From contig NW_022097996.1 in NCBI RefSeq assembly GCF_002288925.2, positions 12,954,139-13,018,138 on the forward strand: 64,000 bases of DNA, given 5' to 3'. The translations under genes and the position numbers were made by a program. The notes under the pieces are model-generated. The model saw nothing but the letters and a program-made list of their open reading frames with translations, made no database searches and had not been told where the DNA came from. Shown here piece by piece: positions 40,361 through 52,416 of this stretch. The stretch's first letter is position 1; each line of letters opens with the position of its first letter. This stretch comes from Delphinapterus leucas. Its lineage: Eukaryota > Chordata > Mammalia > Artiodactyla > Monodontidae.

Positions 40361-41884
40361 ATTTCAATTCTTTAGTCGTCAGCACTCTTCATAAAAGGTT
40401 TTCTAGATTATACATAAATGCCATTCAGCGTATATTTACTGATAGGCTGTTTTGTGGCTTTGTCCTTAATGATCTTATAGTCTGATTAAGAGAAGACCTA
40501 TAAACAATTTCAATATCATGGGTTAGGTACTTGGATATCAACATACTCAGCATGTTTATCCAGTTAGCCGGCAGGTGGCTGGGCTTTGGTCGACCTAAAG
40601 CCCAGCCAACTGGGATTCTAAGCTGCTGGTTCCTCATCTCTGCCCCAGCTCCATGTCCTACCCTACCTCCCTCTCTTAGGCTTAATAAGATTCTCTACTC
40701 CAATAAAGGACTATATTGCTAGGACATCCCCCCTAGGCCCTTTGTACTCAAGGCTTCTAGGCAATGCAGAGTTACCTCATTATCTGAAAAATGCTAGGAA
40801 TTTCTGCCACTGCCTCCTGTGCATATGCTATCATGAGTACGCTTTTCATGGGTTTGAGTGTTTCATCTGCCATCTAGAAGCGGGCATTCAAGGCACTACC
40901 CACAAGCAGCAAGATGAATGTGAGTTCACTCCTGCAAGTCATCAGGCATCATGGAAGTCCCTGTCTCCCTCACGGAATGTCCTCAGGGCCATTGATGAAG
41001 CCAAGTGACTCAGCCTCAGAGGGCATGCAATTCTGCCTGCAGACAAAGTTTCCAGGAGGAGAAGCTCTAAGTAAGCTGGGGGATGCTGTACTTCAGAACG
41101 ATGGAGTTAATTGATTTTTTCAAGGCAATTAGCTTAATTCTGCCTGGAGATATTGATGGCCTGAGGATGGTACCCTATTACTTCGGATGTTTAATTGCCT
41201 TCACTGGAGATGGTCAGAAATATGGAGGAAAAATATTAGCTCCACAGAAATGAAACTCGTCTGGATCAGAGGCTTTGGGCACAGATGGTGACTTGTGTTT
41301 AAAATTTAGTTGGTTAGAGCAAGACAGGCATTGTTTCATCCCCTTAGGACTGTAATTTACCACATTTAGAGCAAAAAGGCTTGATGGAGTTTTCCAGAAG
41401 GCTCCCTATCTTTATGGCCTCTAAATGCTTTCAAGCCACAGTGTGTCTTCTCTAGAGAGCCCTATGAATCCATCAGGCTCTGTCTCCTTTCCTTTTTCCT
41501 TTATTAAGAAATAATCTAATAACCAATTTCCTGTTAGGCCCACATAATGGTTAATCATATGTGGGAAGGAGACCAGTTGGCCTAGATTAGCATAATTCAT
41601 CTTTAAATCATACATATTCAAAAGGCTCTAAGAAGCATCTGGGTATCTTTTAAAAAATTGTTAGTGAGATGATCAAATCGATAACCAGAATAACAAATTA
41701 GACTGACAGCTGCTTAATTTAAAAGAGGGCCATCCTCCTTAAAAATGATGTCTGTAAAAGATGGTAAACCCCATTAGATCTAAGAAAAAAAATTCTTTGG
41801 TGGAATTAATTGTCAAGAATGGCATATTTGCTAGAGATTAGAGTCCTTTGCTAGGATTTCCAGATTCAGCTGAGTACATTTGTA
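40361..41884. other. Unassigned sequence, no gene seen
   Basis: Holds a 33 bp near-perfect palindrome (40576-40608) and a TAAT-rich stretch at 41103-41200 (see findings). Two frames (40742-41114) lack recognisable domains. Confidence 0.5.
40576..40608. repeat. Inverted repeat, 12 bp arms
   Basis: TGGCTGGGCTTT and its exact reverse complement AAAGCCCAGCCA flank the 9 bases GGTCGACCT, whose first eight are themselves palindromic. The outer CAGTT (40561-40565) and AACTG (40608-40612) could extend pairing. Confidence 0.9.
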
Positions 41885-41899
41885 AGTGGTGAATATTTT

Positions 41900-42108
41900 T
41901 ATTTATTTATTTTTTGCGGTACGTGGACCTCTCACTGCTGTGGCCTCTCCCATTGCGGAGCACAGGCTCCGGACGCGCAGGCCCAGCGGCCATGCCTCAC
42001 GGGCCCAGCCGCTCCGCGGCATGCGGGATCCTCCCAGACTAGGGCACGAACCCGCGTCCCCTGCATTGGCAGGCGTACTCCCAACCACTGCGCCACCAGG
42101 GAAGCCCC
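41900..42108 (-). mobile_element. CHR-type SINE, compact form, perfect TSD
   Basis: TTATTTATTTTTTGCGGTAC, ACGTGGACCTCTCACTGCTG, core and CCACCAGGGAAGCCCC. AGTGGTGAATATTTT at 41885-41899 and 42109-42123 is a perfect 15 bp duplication. Confidence 0.95.
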
Positions 42109-42123
42109 AGTGGTGAATATTTT

Positions 42124-43089
42124 AAAGGGCTTTTCTGCAGCATCACTGGAACAGAAAAATAAACCATAGGCATTCATGTCTGAATCTTCAGTTTCCCAAG
42201 AATTCAGGAGACTGTGTACTGCATATTTTAGGCTGATTCATCGATACTAATCAAATTATCTAGATTCACTTGACTTCATGCTGTTTAGACCCGGGCTTAT
42301 TAACATCAAAGGCTCTTTTATCAATTCTGCTAGGTACTGAAAATAGAAAGGAGTTTATTCATCATAAAGCTTAATCTGGTAGGGACCCAAGGCAAAAGGC
42401 CAGATGGAGGCCCAGACCACCCTCCCAGGTCTTATGAACGTGTATCCTTTTATCCATCCTCATATGCACAAGGTTTGAAGCAAAGGGCAAACAGAAATGT
42501 GGCCATGAACATTCACCCTTGTTTTCACTACTTATTATCTGCCAAGAACAAGACTTTGGGTGATACAGGCTATTAGCTAATAGCTCCTGTGATCCATCAC
42601 ATTCTTCAAGCCAAAGTCAATTCCTCTTAACAAATTGAAATTTCAGCATGGCCTCTGCTGGGTGTGGGGCCCAGTCTGCAGGAGATCTGCTGCTGAATCC
42701 TAATGGATGCAGCAAAACACTGCTGCAGGGCGGAAGTTGTAAAGGAGCAGATGGGAGAGACTGTGGCTTTTGTTCAGAACACAATTCAGAGGAGCCCTGC
42801 CTTAGAGGTTAACTCCTCTGTAAGTAAAAGTGGTTCATCTCTGTATTAAATGGCACTTTCCCTGGGATGCCATTTACAGAGGATTCTTAAGGCTAAGAGA
42901 AATTTAAATAAAGCAGAGTCTCAGTTATCTTTTTATATACAATGCCTATGTGTTTTAAGTATATCATGTATGGATATTGAATTATAAGTCCGTTTTACCT
43001 GGACAATGTGACATTTAAACAGACAAGTCGACTCACGATCTAAACCTGGCAGGGACCTCAGAGAAAGAGTCCACGTACTTGAACTGTAG
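42124..43089. other. Unassigned sequence
   Basis: No gene recognised. 42330-42690 may be part of an LTR (GAAAGGAGTTTATTCATCAT, AACATTCACCCTTGTTTTCA) but the evidence is weak. Confidence 0.4.
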
Positions 43090-43200
43090 AGAGGAGGGAA
43101 CTGAGGCCAGACTGGTTAAGTGACTGATTGACAATTACACAGCAGATTGTCCCCAATGTCTGGTCTCCCAGATCTTGGTGCAGGACTCCCTCTTCTTCAC
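43090..43200 (-). mobile_element. MIR fragment
   Basis: AGAGGAGGGAACTGAGGCCA, GGTTAAGTGACTGATTGACA, ATTACACAGCAGATTG and GGTGCAGGACTCCCTCTTCT are antisense MIR. Confidence 0.7.
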
Positions 43201-43246
43201 CTAGAATGAAAGTAGGCATCACCCAGTCTCTAACTTTAAGACTTAA

Positions 43247-43657
43247 ACATGGGTGGACATAGAGATTATCATACTAAGTGAAGTAACTCAGACAGAGAAA
43301 GATAAATACCATATGATATCACTTATATGTGGAATCTAGAATACGACACAGAAGAACTTATAGATGAGACAGAAACACTCACAGACATAGAGAACAGACT
43401 CTGGTTGCCAAGGGGGAAAACAGGTAGAGGAGGGATGGAGTGGGAGTTTGGGGTTAGCAGATGCAAACTAGTATATATAAGATGGATAAATGACAGGTCC
43501 TACTGTATAGCCCAGGGAACTATATTCAATATCCTGTAATAAACCATAAAGGAAAAGAATATGAAAAAGAATGTATGTATATGTATAACTGAATCACTTT
43601 TCTATACAGCAGAAATTAACACAACAATGTAAATCAACTATACTTCAATTAATAAAA
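43247..43657 (+). mobile_element. 5'-truncated L1 (older subtype), 3' end
   Basis: ATCATACTAAGTGAAGTAAC and TAAATACCATATGATATCAC are the end of ORF2/3' UTR. They are followed by CAGACTCTGGTTGCCAAGGG, GTACTGAATC-type tail features and TATACTTCAATTAATAAAAA at the 3' end. AAGACTTAA at 43238-43246 and 43658-43666 is a likely 9 bp duplication. Only non-functional ORF2 end remains. Confidence 0.88.
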
Positions 43658-43667
43658 AAGACTTAAG

Positions 43668-45318
43668 CCAGCAGGTAGCATGTGATACATGGCAGATATA
43701 TATAGGAATAAAGGGATTTACACCCAATGAGGTGTTGTCTTTAGATGGAAGTGACTTTTAACCTTGTACTGTGCTATTCTGTATCCAAGTTTTTGATAAT
43801 GAAGGTATTGTGAGAACTCAAAAGAAAACAATAAATCACATTAAAATCGAGACTGATTCTAAGAATCCCCTGAGTGTCTGTCTGTCTCATTAGGCCAGAG
43901 GCTCCCAGAGGCCAGCAGCCATGTATCCCTAAGCTTCTTACATCCTCCTTTGTGATAGGAGTTTGCCTGTGAAGGAGGTTTGTTAAATGTCAGTGAAAGA
44001 ATTCGTGAATAAATGTCATCAGACAAAAGAATGAATGTCCTCACTTGTCACATTCACCATTGCCCTCAAGGCTCTTCCCTTCATTATCCGAGCTCCTACC
44101 CCAGCCAGAAGGAGGCTTTGTGCTCATAATTGCCTTTATATGGCATAAAGATCAGACTCCTCAAAAAGGATGCTCTGAATTGCATGGGAAGAGCCTCTCT
44201 CTGGAAGCTAATATCACTTGTTTTCGCATTCTTGGAAGGGATACATACCCCTGGACTCCTATTAGGCTGAGGTGGACCCTATGTCTCACCCTGCCTTTAG
44301 CTGGGGATATTCTTCAGAGCACCCTGGTCATCCCTAAGAAGACCCTACATGAATCCAGCTTCAGGATCTTAGAATACTTTTTTCATACAGCCCCAGAATA
44401 AGGTTCTCGTATACAAATCAGCCAGACCCAAGTTATCCATAATAAATATTTCATTTCTCCTGAAACCTGCTGTATATTTTTAGTCCCACTGAGTTCTTTT
44501 ACTTTCATTTGGCCTGACAACTCATTTGGCGAATGACATACAGACGAGGGGACTAGATCCTAGAGATGGTGAGGAATTGCACACAAGGCAAATGCAGGAG
44601 GTCCCCTCTGGGAAGGAGCCACACACCGGGAACACCTTGTTTTGAGGCCACCCAGCACATTATTTTGTTTCTAGAATAGAAGAGTTAAGCTGTAAGCTAT
44701 TTAGGAAGCCTATTCCTGGACTGTGGTCTGGTCATTTAAAAAGGAAATACCAGAAGGGTATGCCAATTTGTGGTTTTAAATTAAGTGCTACAGTAAAGAA
44801 TATATACCTTTTTGTCTCACCTGGTCCACGCTAATTCTTTTTATTCTCCTCCCAGCTTTACAAAGAAAATTGCTGAGTCTTTCCATTCTTCTCACTGTCT
44901 CCAGGATGAGACAGTATAAATAATTTACATTCAGATATCAAGACAAGCAGTGGTTTTGAAATTTTTTCCATTCCTGCCTGAATTGTTTTTGTGACAGTGA
45001 TTAAACTCAAAAGACCACAGATGACTGCTGTAAGCTTTTAGTACAGTCAGAACAAGTCCATTTGCTGTAAAGTCCTAGGCTTGAAGGTTAAATAAATATT
45101 TCATAGTGCCTCTATGCCTCACACATAGTTGGATGTGTGAGCATAGACATTTTCAAGGACCAAGACTGGAATTTAAATGGAGATTCTGGATCGGTTTTGA
45201 ATAAAAAGCCCAGGTCAGCATAAGGGACCGCACATATGGTTAAATTGCTGGCTTATCTGTTATCTGTGAAAGGTACATGTCTTAGACAGTTAAGATTCAA
45301 GCAGGTTTTAGTTACTGA
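43668..45318. other. Unassigned sequence
   Basis: No gene recognised. 44525-44600 may be a diverged antisense MIR (ACGAGGGGACTAGATCCTAG, GCACACAAGGCAAATG). The 118-codon frame at 44045-44401 has no recognisable domain. Confidence 0.45.
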
Positions 45319-45329
45319 CAGGAGGAATT

Positions 45330-45452
45330 CTTTTTTTTTTTTTTTTGTCCATACTGCACGGCACGTGGGATCTTAGTTCCCCAACTAGGGATCGAACCTG
45401 TGCCACCTGCAGTGAGTGGAAGCTAAGCTTGGAGTCCTAACCACTGGACTGC
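45330..45452 (-). mobile_element. CHR-type SINE, short form
   Basis: T tail, GTCCATACTGCACGGCACGT, AGGGATCGAACC (B box, antisense) and CCACTGGACTGCCAGG. CAGGAGGAATT at 45319-45329 and 45453-45463 is a perfect 11 bp duplication that consumes the usual GAAGTCC end of the head. Confidence 0.92.
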
Positions 45453-45463
45453 CAGGAGGAATT

Positions 45464-45687
45464 TTTTTTGGTGCAGTTGTCATGTGACTTTGCTGTCCTC
45501 TGAGACATAGGGAGTTCTACAGATAGCTGCAAGATGGTCTGGAACATGCCTTGTGGACCCCAGGCTTCCAAATCCAGATTGAAAGCAGGAGAGGAGAAAA
45601 TAAGAGAAGACTTGAGGAAGAAAAAAATGGGAAGAGGATAGAGACCCATCTTCCTCCATTTCCCTTTCTATTTCTGCCCCTTTCCTT
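45464..45687. other. Unassigned sequence
   Basis: No repeat or gene recognised between the SINE and the CT tract. Confidence 0.4.
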
Positions 45688-45753
45688 TATCTGTTCATCT
45701 CTCTCTGTCTCTCTGTCTCTCTCTGTCTCTCTCTGTCTCTGTCTCTCTCTCTG

Positions 45754-45785
<32 letters not shown>

Positions 45786-45800
45786 GTATCTCTCTCTACT
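45688..45800. repeat. TCTCTG/TCTCTC microsatellite
   Basis: About 110 bp of CT dinucleotides with regular TG interruptions (CTCTCTGTCTCTCTG). The open frame 45551-45898 across it owes its length to the simple repeat. Confidence 0.93.
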
Positions 45801-46829
45801 CCACCCTCATGTTACTCCCTATGCTTTTCCAGTTTCATTTCCAGACTCTTTCTTATTCATTTGCTGTTTTCTATCATGAGACTATTTTGCATTTGTAACA
45901 CAGACTTTTGCCTCAACTAAACTTACTGTGTCGAAAGGATAAAGAGCAGATTTTCTAGTGTCATTGTTTTCATGCATCTTCCATCGTAAGAGATAATCAT
46001 TTCGTAGGAAGGTAGAAGATGGGAAACATCAGTGCTACGAGATCCCCTTATAAGGGCCAGGTTCAGAGTTGCTAATCAAAATGTACCCTTTCCTGACAAG
46101 CCTCAGAATCTTTCTTAACACTGCACACTTAACAGCCACAACCAACTTACCATAGTTGGCACATGAGATGAAGCCAATTTGTTAACCTTAATTTAGTAAT
46201 TTTGGTGAAACTGCATGGGTTGATTTCAAGTGTCAGTTTTTAAACCACTCAGGGGCATCACTGGGTGTTTTAATCAAGGTAGAGGCAACACAGAACACAC
46301 ACAGTCGATCGCACTGGATAAGTGTGGACCCATATTATGATTTGCTAATTGTTCCGACTGCTTGTGCTTCTACTGAGCTTGTTTTATAGAGACGATGATA
46401 CTTATTTCGTGGAGTCCTCAAACTGCTTTGTAAACAGCTAAGCAGTATTGGTTCAGTTTTCATAGTCTGGGTTACTGTCTTCAGTTGTCCTCCAGAGACC
46501 AAATCCTTTGGTTCAGGCTCTTGGGACCACCAACCTAGACTATTACACATCTTCAGGGGTATCTCCTCTCAGGGGTTATAGTCTAGTTATAGTTTGTGGG
46601 GTGTGTTCTACTCCCCACAAAACCCCAAATATGGCAGGCCTCTGCACTCCCATTCTCAACCTACTTGATGGTCAAGTCTTCTGCGACAGGACGTGCATCT
46701 CTCCCCCTGTCTCATTCTTAACCTTTAATTCTCAGCCCCTGGGTTTCATTTCTGTTACTCAATTAAAGCAACTCTTTTGGATGCTCAGTGGTGCTTTATA
46801 AATCAAATGGTCTGTTCTTAGCTCTTCAT
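45801..46829. other. Unassigned sequence
   Basis: No gene recognised. Several short frames with no shared domain. Confidence 0.45.
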
Positions 46830-47800
46830 TATCTTGGAGTCTCTGCTGACGTTGACAGTATTGAAGGTTCTCCTTCCCACATCCCTCCCCCATCTCTGGC
46901 CACTCCCTGTCTCTGTGAAAGTCCATCTTCCTTTGGCTCTCACTACATTTCACTCTTCTGGCTCTCCCACTACTCTTCTGAGTGTCCCTCAGTCTCCCGA
47001 AGCGATTCTTTGCTCAGCTCATTCCATTCTCCTCACTTTAGTTGACATTGCTACTCCGTTGATCCTAAACACGTAAATTGTGTTTCACATGTATATCTAT
47101 ATTCTATTCCATCCGAAGGTAACGTACAGAACACCTAGCTGCAGAAAGTTCTATATGAAATGCTTGTATCTCCAAGTCAGTTTTCTTACCCAAACTCCAG
47201 TTCTTTATCTCCAAGAGCCTATGGGTCATTCCGGTTGGATTATTCACTTGCACCCCAATCTCATCAGACTATAATCATTGCCCTCTTCTGCCAAACAGAT
47301 CCAATCTCTTTGTCTTCACTCTGTCAGTTGTATCACCATTTTGCCAGTTACTCAGATTGAGTGATCTAAAACTTCCTGTGACATAATCCTATTTTTTCTT
47401 CACCACATCTCATGTCCTTCCCCTCCATTCCCACACTACTCCTCAGGCTTCCTTACCACTTGCCCAGATTGCTGTAACTTCCTTGTGCTGCCCTGTCACA
47501 TTCTTACCTCTTTTTCTCTTATCTTACTTGGACACAATTCATCATGTCACTTCACTGGAAAGGCACATTCAAGAGATCTGTGTATATCAATTGCTTCATT
47601 ACTTCATGTCAAAGCTTATCTGATGTTTAAGGCCATCTGCCAACATTTCCAATGTTATCTCCCACTCTTCCTCAACTCACATCACCTGATTTTTCTGGTG
47701 GTCTGGCGGTCTGGCAGCCTCACCAACTTCCCATGCTTGGTGTTATTTCCATGTTGTATAATATCATTATCCTCACCCAGAATGTCCTTCCCACTATTGA
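46830..47800 (+). mobile_element. L2, long ORF2 fragment
   Basis: Sense L2 landmarks in order: TCTCTGGCCACTCCCTGTCT, TTCCTTTGGCTCTCACTACA, TTTATCTCCAAGAGCCTATG, CTGTCAGTTGTATCACCATT, CAGATTGCTGTAACTTCCTT, ATTCATCATGTCACTTCACT. L2 ORF2 encoded an endonuclease and reverse transcriptase. Here it is too diverged to read as one frame and the nearby 60-97 codon frames are remnants. Confidence 0.6.
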
Positions 47801-47811
47801 CCCTCGAGTCA

Positions 47812-48179
47812 ATTTTTTTTTTTTTGGTTGCGTTGGGTCCTCGTTGCACGCGGGCTTTCTCTAGTTGCGGCGAGCAGGGGCTACTCTTCGTTGCGGTGTG
47901 CGGGCTTCTCATTGTGGCTTTTCTTGTTGCGGAACACAGGCTCTAGGCACGTGGGCTTCAGGAGTTGCAGCACTCGGGCTCAGTAGTTGTGGCACGTGGG
48001 CCCTAAAGCGTGCAGGCTTGAGTAGTTGCGGCTCGAGGGCTCTAGAGCACAGGCTCAGTAGTTGTGGTGTACGGGCTTAGTTGTTCCATGGCATGTGGGA
48101 TCTTCCCGGACCAGGGATTGAACCCATGTCCCCTGCATTGGCAGGCGGATTCTTAACCACTGCACCACCAGGGAAGTCC
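47812..48179 (-). mobile_element. CHR-type SINE, long form with internal repeats
   Basis: T tail at left, GGTTGCGTTGGGTCCTCGTT, TTCTCTAGTTGCGGCGAGCA, four AG(T/G)AGTTG(T/C)(G/A)G-type units between 47950 and 48070, then AGGGATTGAACC (antisense B box) and CCACCAGGGAAGTCCC. About 368 bp. No flanking duplication visible. Confidence 0.92.
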
Positions 48180-48909
48180 CAGATCATCTTAATAAAACAA
48201 TCTTGTCCACTTTCACATAGCAAGGACCTGAACATCAATGAATACTGAGCATCCTTCTTTTTGGCTAATGAACCATTTTATTCTATGAAAAATAAATGTA
48301 GGTGTGTTACTATATCATAGGTGTTGTTACAGTTCCAGTCAATGAAATACCAGTAACGGGAAGGACATTCATATTCATACAATGCACTTTAAAATGCCTG
48401 ATCTCTGCACTATGTAAATGCCCTGAAAGGGTTCCTAAGCCCTATGCTGTGATTTCTCAGTAACAGAGGCCAGGGGCCATTAACTGTTTGGGATATTTCA
48501 GGCAAAAGTTTCTAATCTTTATCTGTGTGGTTTTCTGTTTATATCCTCCTCCAATAACTACACTGATAATGTTGATGGTAATTCCACATAACAGACATCA
48601 CACAGTACTTTACGTGGTGTCTTGATAAGTACTTCATGATAATGGCAAACAATAATTTTCATACAAGCATCCTATTAATTTAATACAGAGCAGTGCTGTA
48701 TTTTCACATAGAACGTCTCTCCTAAATGTTAGGACTGGTTTGGGGGAAACTGAAATCAGATATAGCATATATTTTTGCCACTTGTCCATGCAATTTTTGC
48801 TACTTTTCCACAATAGAGAAAACACATAACTAGCACGATATCACCCTTTCCTTTCAAGATAGAAAACAAAAATAGAGAAAAGGAAGTCACAAAGAAAGAA
48901 GGAGGAAGA
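48180..48909. other. Unassigned sequence
   Basis: No gene or confident repeat recognised. Confidence 0.45.
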
Positions 48910-49060
48910 GAACCAATTATCGATCATCCATGTGTCAGATATTATTTATACAAATTATTTTATTTAATCGTTTCACTAATCCTGTGCTGTGAGGAAATTC
49001 TAGAAGTGTGGAAATGGAGACTCACAAAGGAAATTGGCCAAAATGACAAAGCAGGTAAAA
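48910..49060 (-). mobile_element. MIR fragment
   Basis: CCATGTGTCAGATATTATTT, ATTTTATTTAATCGTTTCAC and GGAAATGGAGACTCACAAAG are antisense MIR. Confidence 0.55.
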
Positions 49061-49299
49061 GGACAGAGCTTAGCTTGGCTGTGACGCCAGGTCACCTTCC
49101 ACAGCACTGGTATCTACTGCGTTCTGACAGCAATGCACTGAAAAGGCACGCCGCTGTGCAGACTGTCGCCCTGTCACAGTTTCTGCTGCAATTCCCTTCT
49201 CTTGCATCCTTCTGTCCTTCTACACTCTGGCTGTGCTCCCGAGTGGAGGGTGCTTTCATTGTGCACGCACCACAGTATAAAGGAAGGAGCAATTAGGAA

Positions 49300-49470
49300 G
49301 TTCAAAGTCAGGCACCTAGACTCCTGCCCAGGCTCTGCTACCAGCTAGGAGTAGGATGGGGGACAAGTAAGTCACACCCTGTCTTTGAGTCTCTGTTTTC
49401 TCAACAACAAAATGAGTAAATCGGTTTGTTTTCCAAGATTTCCAACCAGCTCTAACACTCAGCGATTAGA
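49300..49470 (+). mobile_element. MIR-like fragment
   Basis: TTCAAAGTCAGGCACCTAGA, CTCCTGCCCAGGCTCTGCTA, CCAGCTAGGAGTAGGATGGG, CAAGTAAGTCACACCCTGTC and TTTGAGTCTCTGTTTTCTCA, ACAACAAAATGAGTAA follow sense MIR. Confidence 0.7.
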
Positions 49471-51914
49471 AAATGACGGGTTTATTTTGGTCCCTAGGAG
49501 AGTAAATTATCCTAACAGTGAGTCCTTTGGGATTATCAAGGAGGTGGGCCATTCCTGCGGAGCTGATGTTTGCTTGATGGCCCGTGTACCCTGCAGCCAG
49601 CCACGAACCGGGACTTGATTGCTTCCAGGACTACGGCAGAGATGCGGCAACGAGAACGGCGGCCACAGAAACGCCTGAGTTACGCTTGTCAGGGGTGAGG
49701 CATCAAAGAGGCCCAGAAGAGACAAAGGAGCCTCCAGACTCTGACAGCACAGAGACCCGAACTCCTCCTGTGCTCCAAATCAACCACACCCTGTTTCTCC
49801 TATTCATGCAAAGTCAGGGATCAGTGTGTGTGCTGGAGCGGGGGACCCTACTAGCAGCTTCCGTGGGAGAGAAAGTTCAACGCTTATGGAATCACAGACT
49901 TCTGGATCGAAAGCCATTTTCTACTAACTCCCTCATGTAAAGATGGGAAGGCTGAGGGCAAGAGTGCAGAGTCCTATAGCCAAGACTAGAAGCCAGCCTG
50001 ATGCGTTCTTTGCAAAACACCAGTGGACAACGTTTACTCACTGGCTGCTCTTTACCCAGTCCCCAGTGTAACCCACCATTGCCACCCACGCCCCAACCAC
50101 TAAAAAGAAGTAACTTGTAGTGAGGGGGTGGGGGTAGGAAGAGAAAAATCGGAGATAATAACCAAGACTTCGGGAATTTTTTTTTTTTTTTTTTTTGCTT
50201 AGAAACTAAAGTTTTAAGATTTCTCTATGAAGCAATAGTGAATCTTTATGATCAATGAAAAGAAAAATAGGACATGAACAGCCACGCCGTACTGCCTGTA
50301 TAGTCCAAGAAAAAAAAAGATATTTGGACTCTTCTCTAAATTCTCTTTTAATCAATTTGCAAACCAAAATGGATGATGGAGCTCTGAGGCGTTTTTTCAG
50401 CCCTAAGCGCTATTACAGTCCTCCCTCGTTTAGAAACAAGAGACTATTAGTTATATCAAGAAGGCCTGCCTTTAATGTAATTGCTGTCTCAGAATATGGC
50501 CTGATTATTAATGCATAATTCTGCTTTCCTCAGAAACATGATTAGGCTTTTCATCTGGAATTTTCACCCAAATTCTGGTAAACATATATTTGCTTTTAAG
50601 ATTCTTTCAACGAGGGATCAGGAATGATTAAAGGACCCTTGTCTCCATCATAAAGCACTGATGTAAATGCACAGTCATTGCCCAAAGGAGCAATGGAAGA
50701 ATTTTACGTTCTGTTTTTCTCCCTCGCTAGATGGTTCTGAATAAAAAGACAAGGGATATGGAATAACCCATTGGAGTCTGTTACACAATAGCTGAGTGCT
50801 TATGAGGGATAGTAAATGGAAATCAGATGCAAGAAACAGTCATGGGTTATCAGGTGAGTGGGCCCCCTGCATTTACAGCATGAAGTGCCTTTGCATTTTC
50901 GAGTTGCCCGTGAAGAGCCTTTTAATTAGGAAAGATCTTCTATAACAGCTTAAAAAAGAGAACCAAGATGTTGACCTTTGCCTGTTCTGTGTTTCTCTTT
51001 TCCTTACTGAAGAAGTATTTATCCACTTTTCCCCTTCAAGTCATGGTTCTGGGTGTGAGAACAGCAAAGTGGGCCTCTGAGCTAGTGACCTTGGTTTCCA
51101 TCTGGGGTCCGGCATTCCCTTTTGGTCAAGTTCTTGGTGGTACCATCCCAGTAGTTGTTCCTGGGGTTTAACACGCCGGGGCATTGCTTTAGGGTCCATA
51201 TTTTGGTTAGTCTTCCAGTAGCTGTGTAATGACTCTGATAGATCATGGATAAGACAACCTAGGATCTGCCTGCTGCAGCTGAAACACACCAAACACACAC
51301 ACATACAGGCGCCGTCTGTCGGGGAACCTCCTTCATCTCAGGTAAAGGAGGTGGGCATAGCCATCCATCCACCAGTACTCACTCTTTTGTGAGTTGCTTC
51401 TCCCTGTTCATAATGACTTGGTCTCTTCTGGGCAAGTATGAGAATGGGGTGTGGGTAGAGAGGGTAGGAAGGAGGGGAGTAGTTGGCCCAGGGGGTTGGA
51501 GGAACAAGACAGTGTCCTCTTTGTTCTTGGCCACAACCAAGTGAAATGCAAAGGGGGATCTGACCTCCTAAATTCTCTGTCTGCCTGCTGCAGGGGCTTC
51601 GCACCCCTTCTCTCTCCCTACTTGCTCATCACTTATGATTTTTCTCCCACCCTCAGTTTCTGGAACAAATCTGGACCTAACCTAAAGCACAGGGTATTTA
51701 AGCAGCTCCCATGTTCGAGACTCAGCATCTGGTGAGTCCTAACCTTGGACCCCACTCGAGGGAAATGACTTCTACCGTCATCTCTGCCCCTCTCTTCCCA
51801 TCTGGGCAGCCTGTTGAGCACCGCATGCCTTTCCTTGGATGGGTCCTGCCTTACTCTTGCTGTTCCCCTTTCCTAATCTAATAGTGAGTGTCTGGTACAC
51901 TGAACACTTTTCCC
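49471..51914. other. Unassigned sequence, longest repeat-poor stretch
   Basis: Almost 2.4 kb with no SINE, L1 or LTR that I recognise, apart from a T run at 50177-50196 (a possible decayed tail). 50370-50700 is AT-rich with homeodomain-like cores (see findings). No exon recognised. Confidence 0.5.
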
Positions 51915-52044
51915 TTAATTTAATATGACTGGTGTCCTTATAGAAAGGAGAAATTTGGACAAATTTGTACACAGACACACACACAGGTAGAATGCCATGT
52001 GAAGATGAAGGTAGAGATCAGGTGACACTTTTTCTACAGGTCAG
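51915..52044 (+). mobile_element. MLT1-like LTR, first part (nested insertions follow)
   Basis: TTTAATATGACTGGTGTCCT, TATAGAAAGGAGAAATTTGG, ACACACACACAGGTAGAATG, CCATGTGAAGATGAAGGTAG is sense MaLR LTR. The same LTR continues at 52283-52407 and again at 52655-52708. Its 5' part is missing. Confidence 0.85.
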
Positions 52045-52059
52045 AGAATACCAAAGATC

Positions 52060-52267
52060 GGGCTTCCCTGGTGGCGCAGTGGTTGAGAGTCCGCCTGCCG
52101 ATGCAGGGGACACGGGTTTGTGCCCCGGTCCGGGAGGATCCCACATGCCGCGGAGCGGCTGGGCCTGTGAGCCATGACCGCTGAGCCTGCGTGTCCAGAG
52201 CCTGTGCTCCGCAATGGGCGAGGCCGCAACAGTGAGAGGCCTGCGTACCGCAAAAAAAAAAAAAAAA
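52060..52267 (+). mobile_element. CHR-type SINE, compact form, perfect TSD
   Basis: GGGCTTCCCTGGTGGCGCAG, GGTTTGTGCCCCGGTCCGGG, CCGCGGAGCGGCTGGGCCTG, GCGTACCGC plus a long A tail. AGAATACCAAAGATC at 52045-52059 and 52268-52282 is a perfect 15 bp duplication. Inserted in an MLT1 LTR. Confidence 0.96.
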
Positions 52268-52282
52268 AGAATACCAAAGATC

Positions 52283-52407
52283 ATCAGCAAAGCACCAGAA
52301 GCGAGGGGAGAGGCAGGGGACAGATTCTCCCTCACACTCAGAACGAACCAGCCCTCCTGACACCTCAATTTCATACTTTTAGCCTCCAAGACCTGTCAGA
52401 AAAAAAG
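52283..52407 (+). mobile_element. MLT1-like LTR, second part
   Basis: GCACCAGAAGCGAGGGGAGA, GACAGATTCTCCCTCACACT, CCCTCCTGACACCTCAATTT and TAGCCTCCAAGACCTGTCAG continue the MaLR LTR after the SINE. Confidence 0.85.
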
Positions 52408-52416
52408 TTTTTGTTG

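Noticed and set aside
45551..45898. 115-codon frame rich in Ser/Leu/Cys
   Set aside because: Product of the TCTCTG microsatellite.
47485..47946. 153-codon plus-strand frame
   Set aside because: Its first part is L2-derived and its end enters a CHR SINE.
50177..50196. Processed pseudogene tail
   Set aside because: A T run alone, with no recognisable cDNA-like sequence or flanking duplication.
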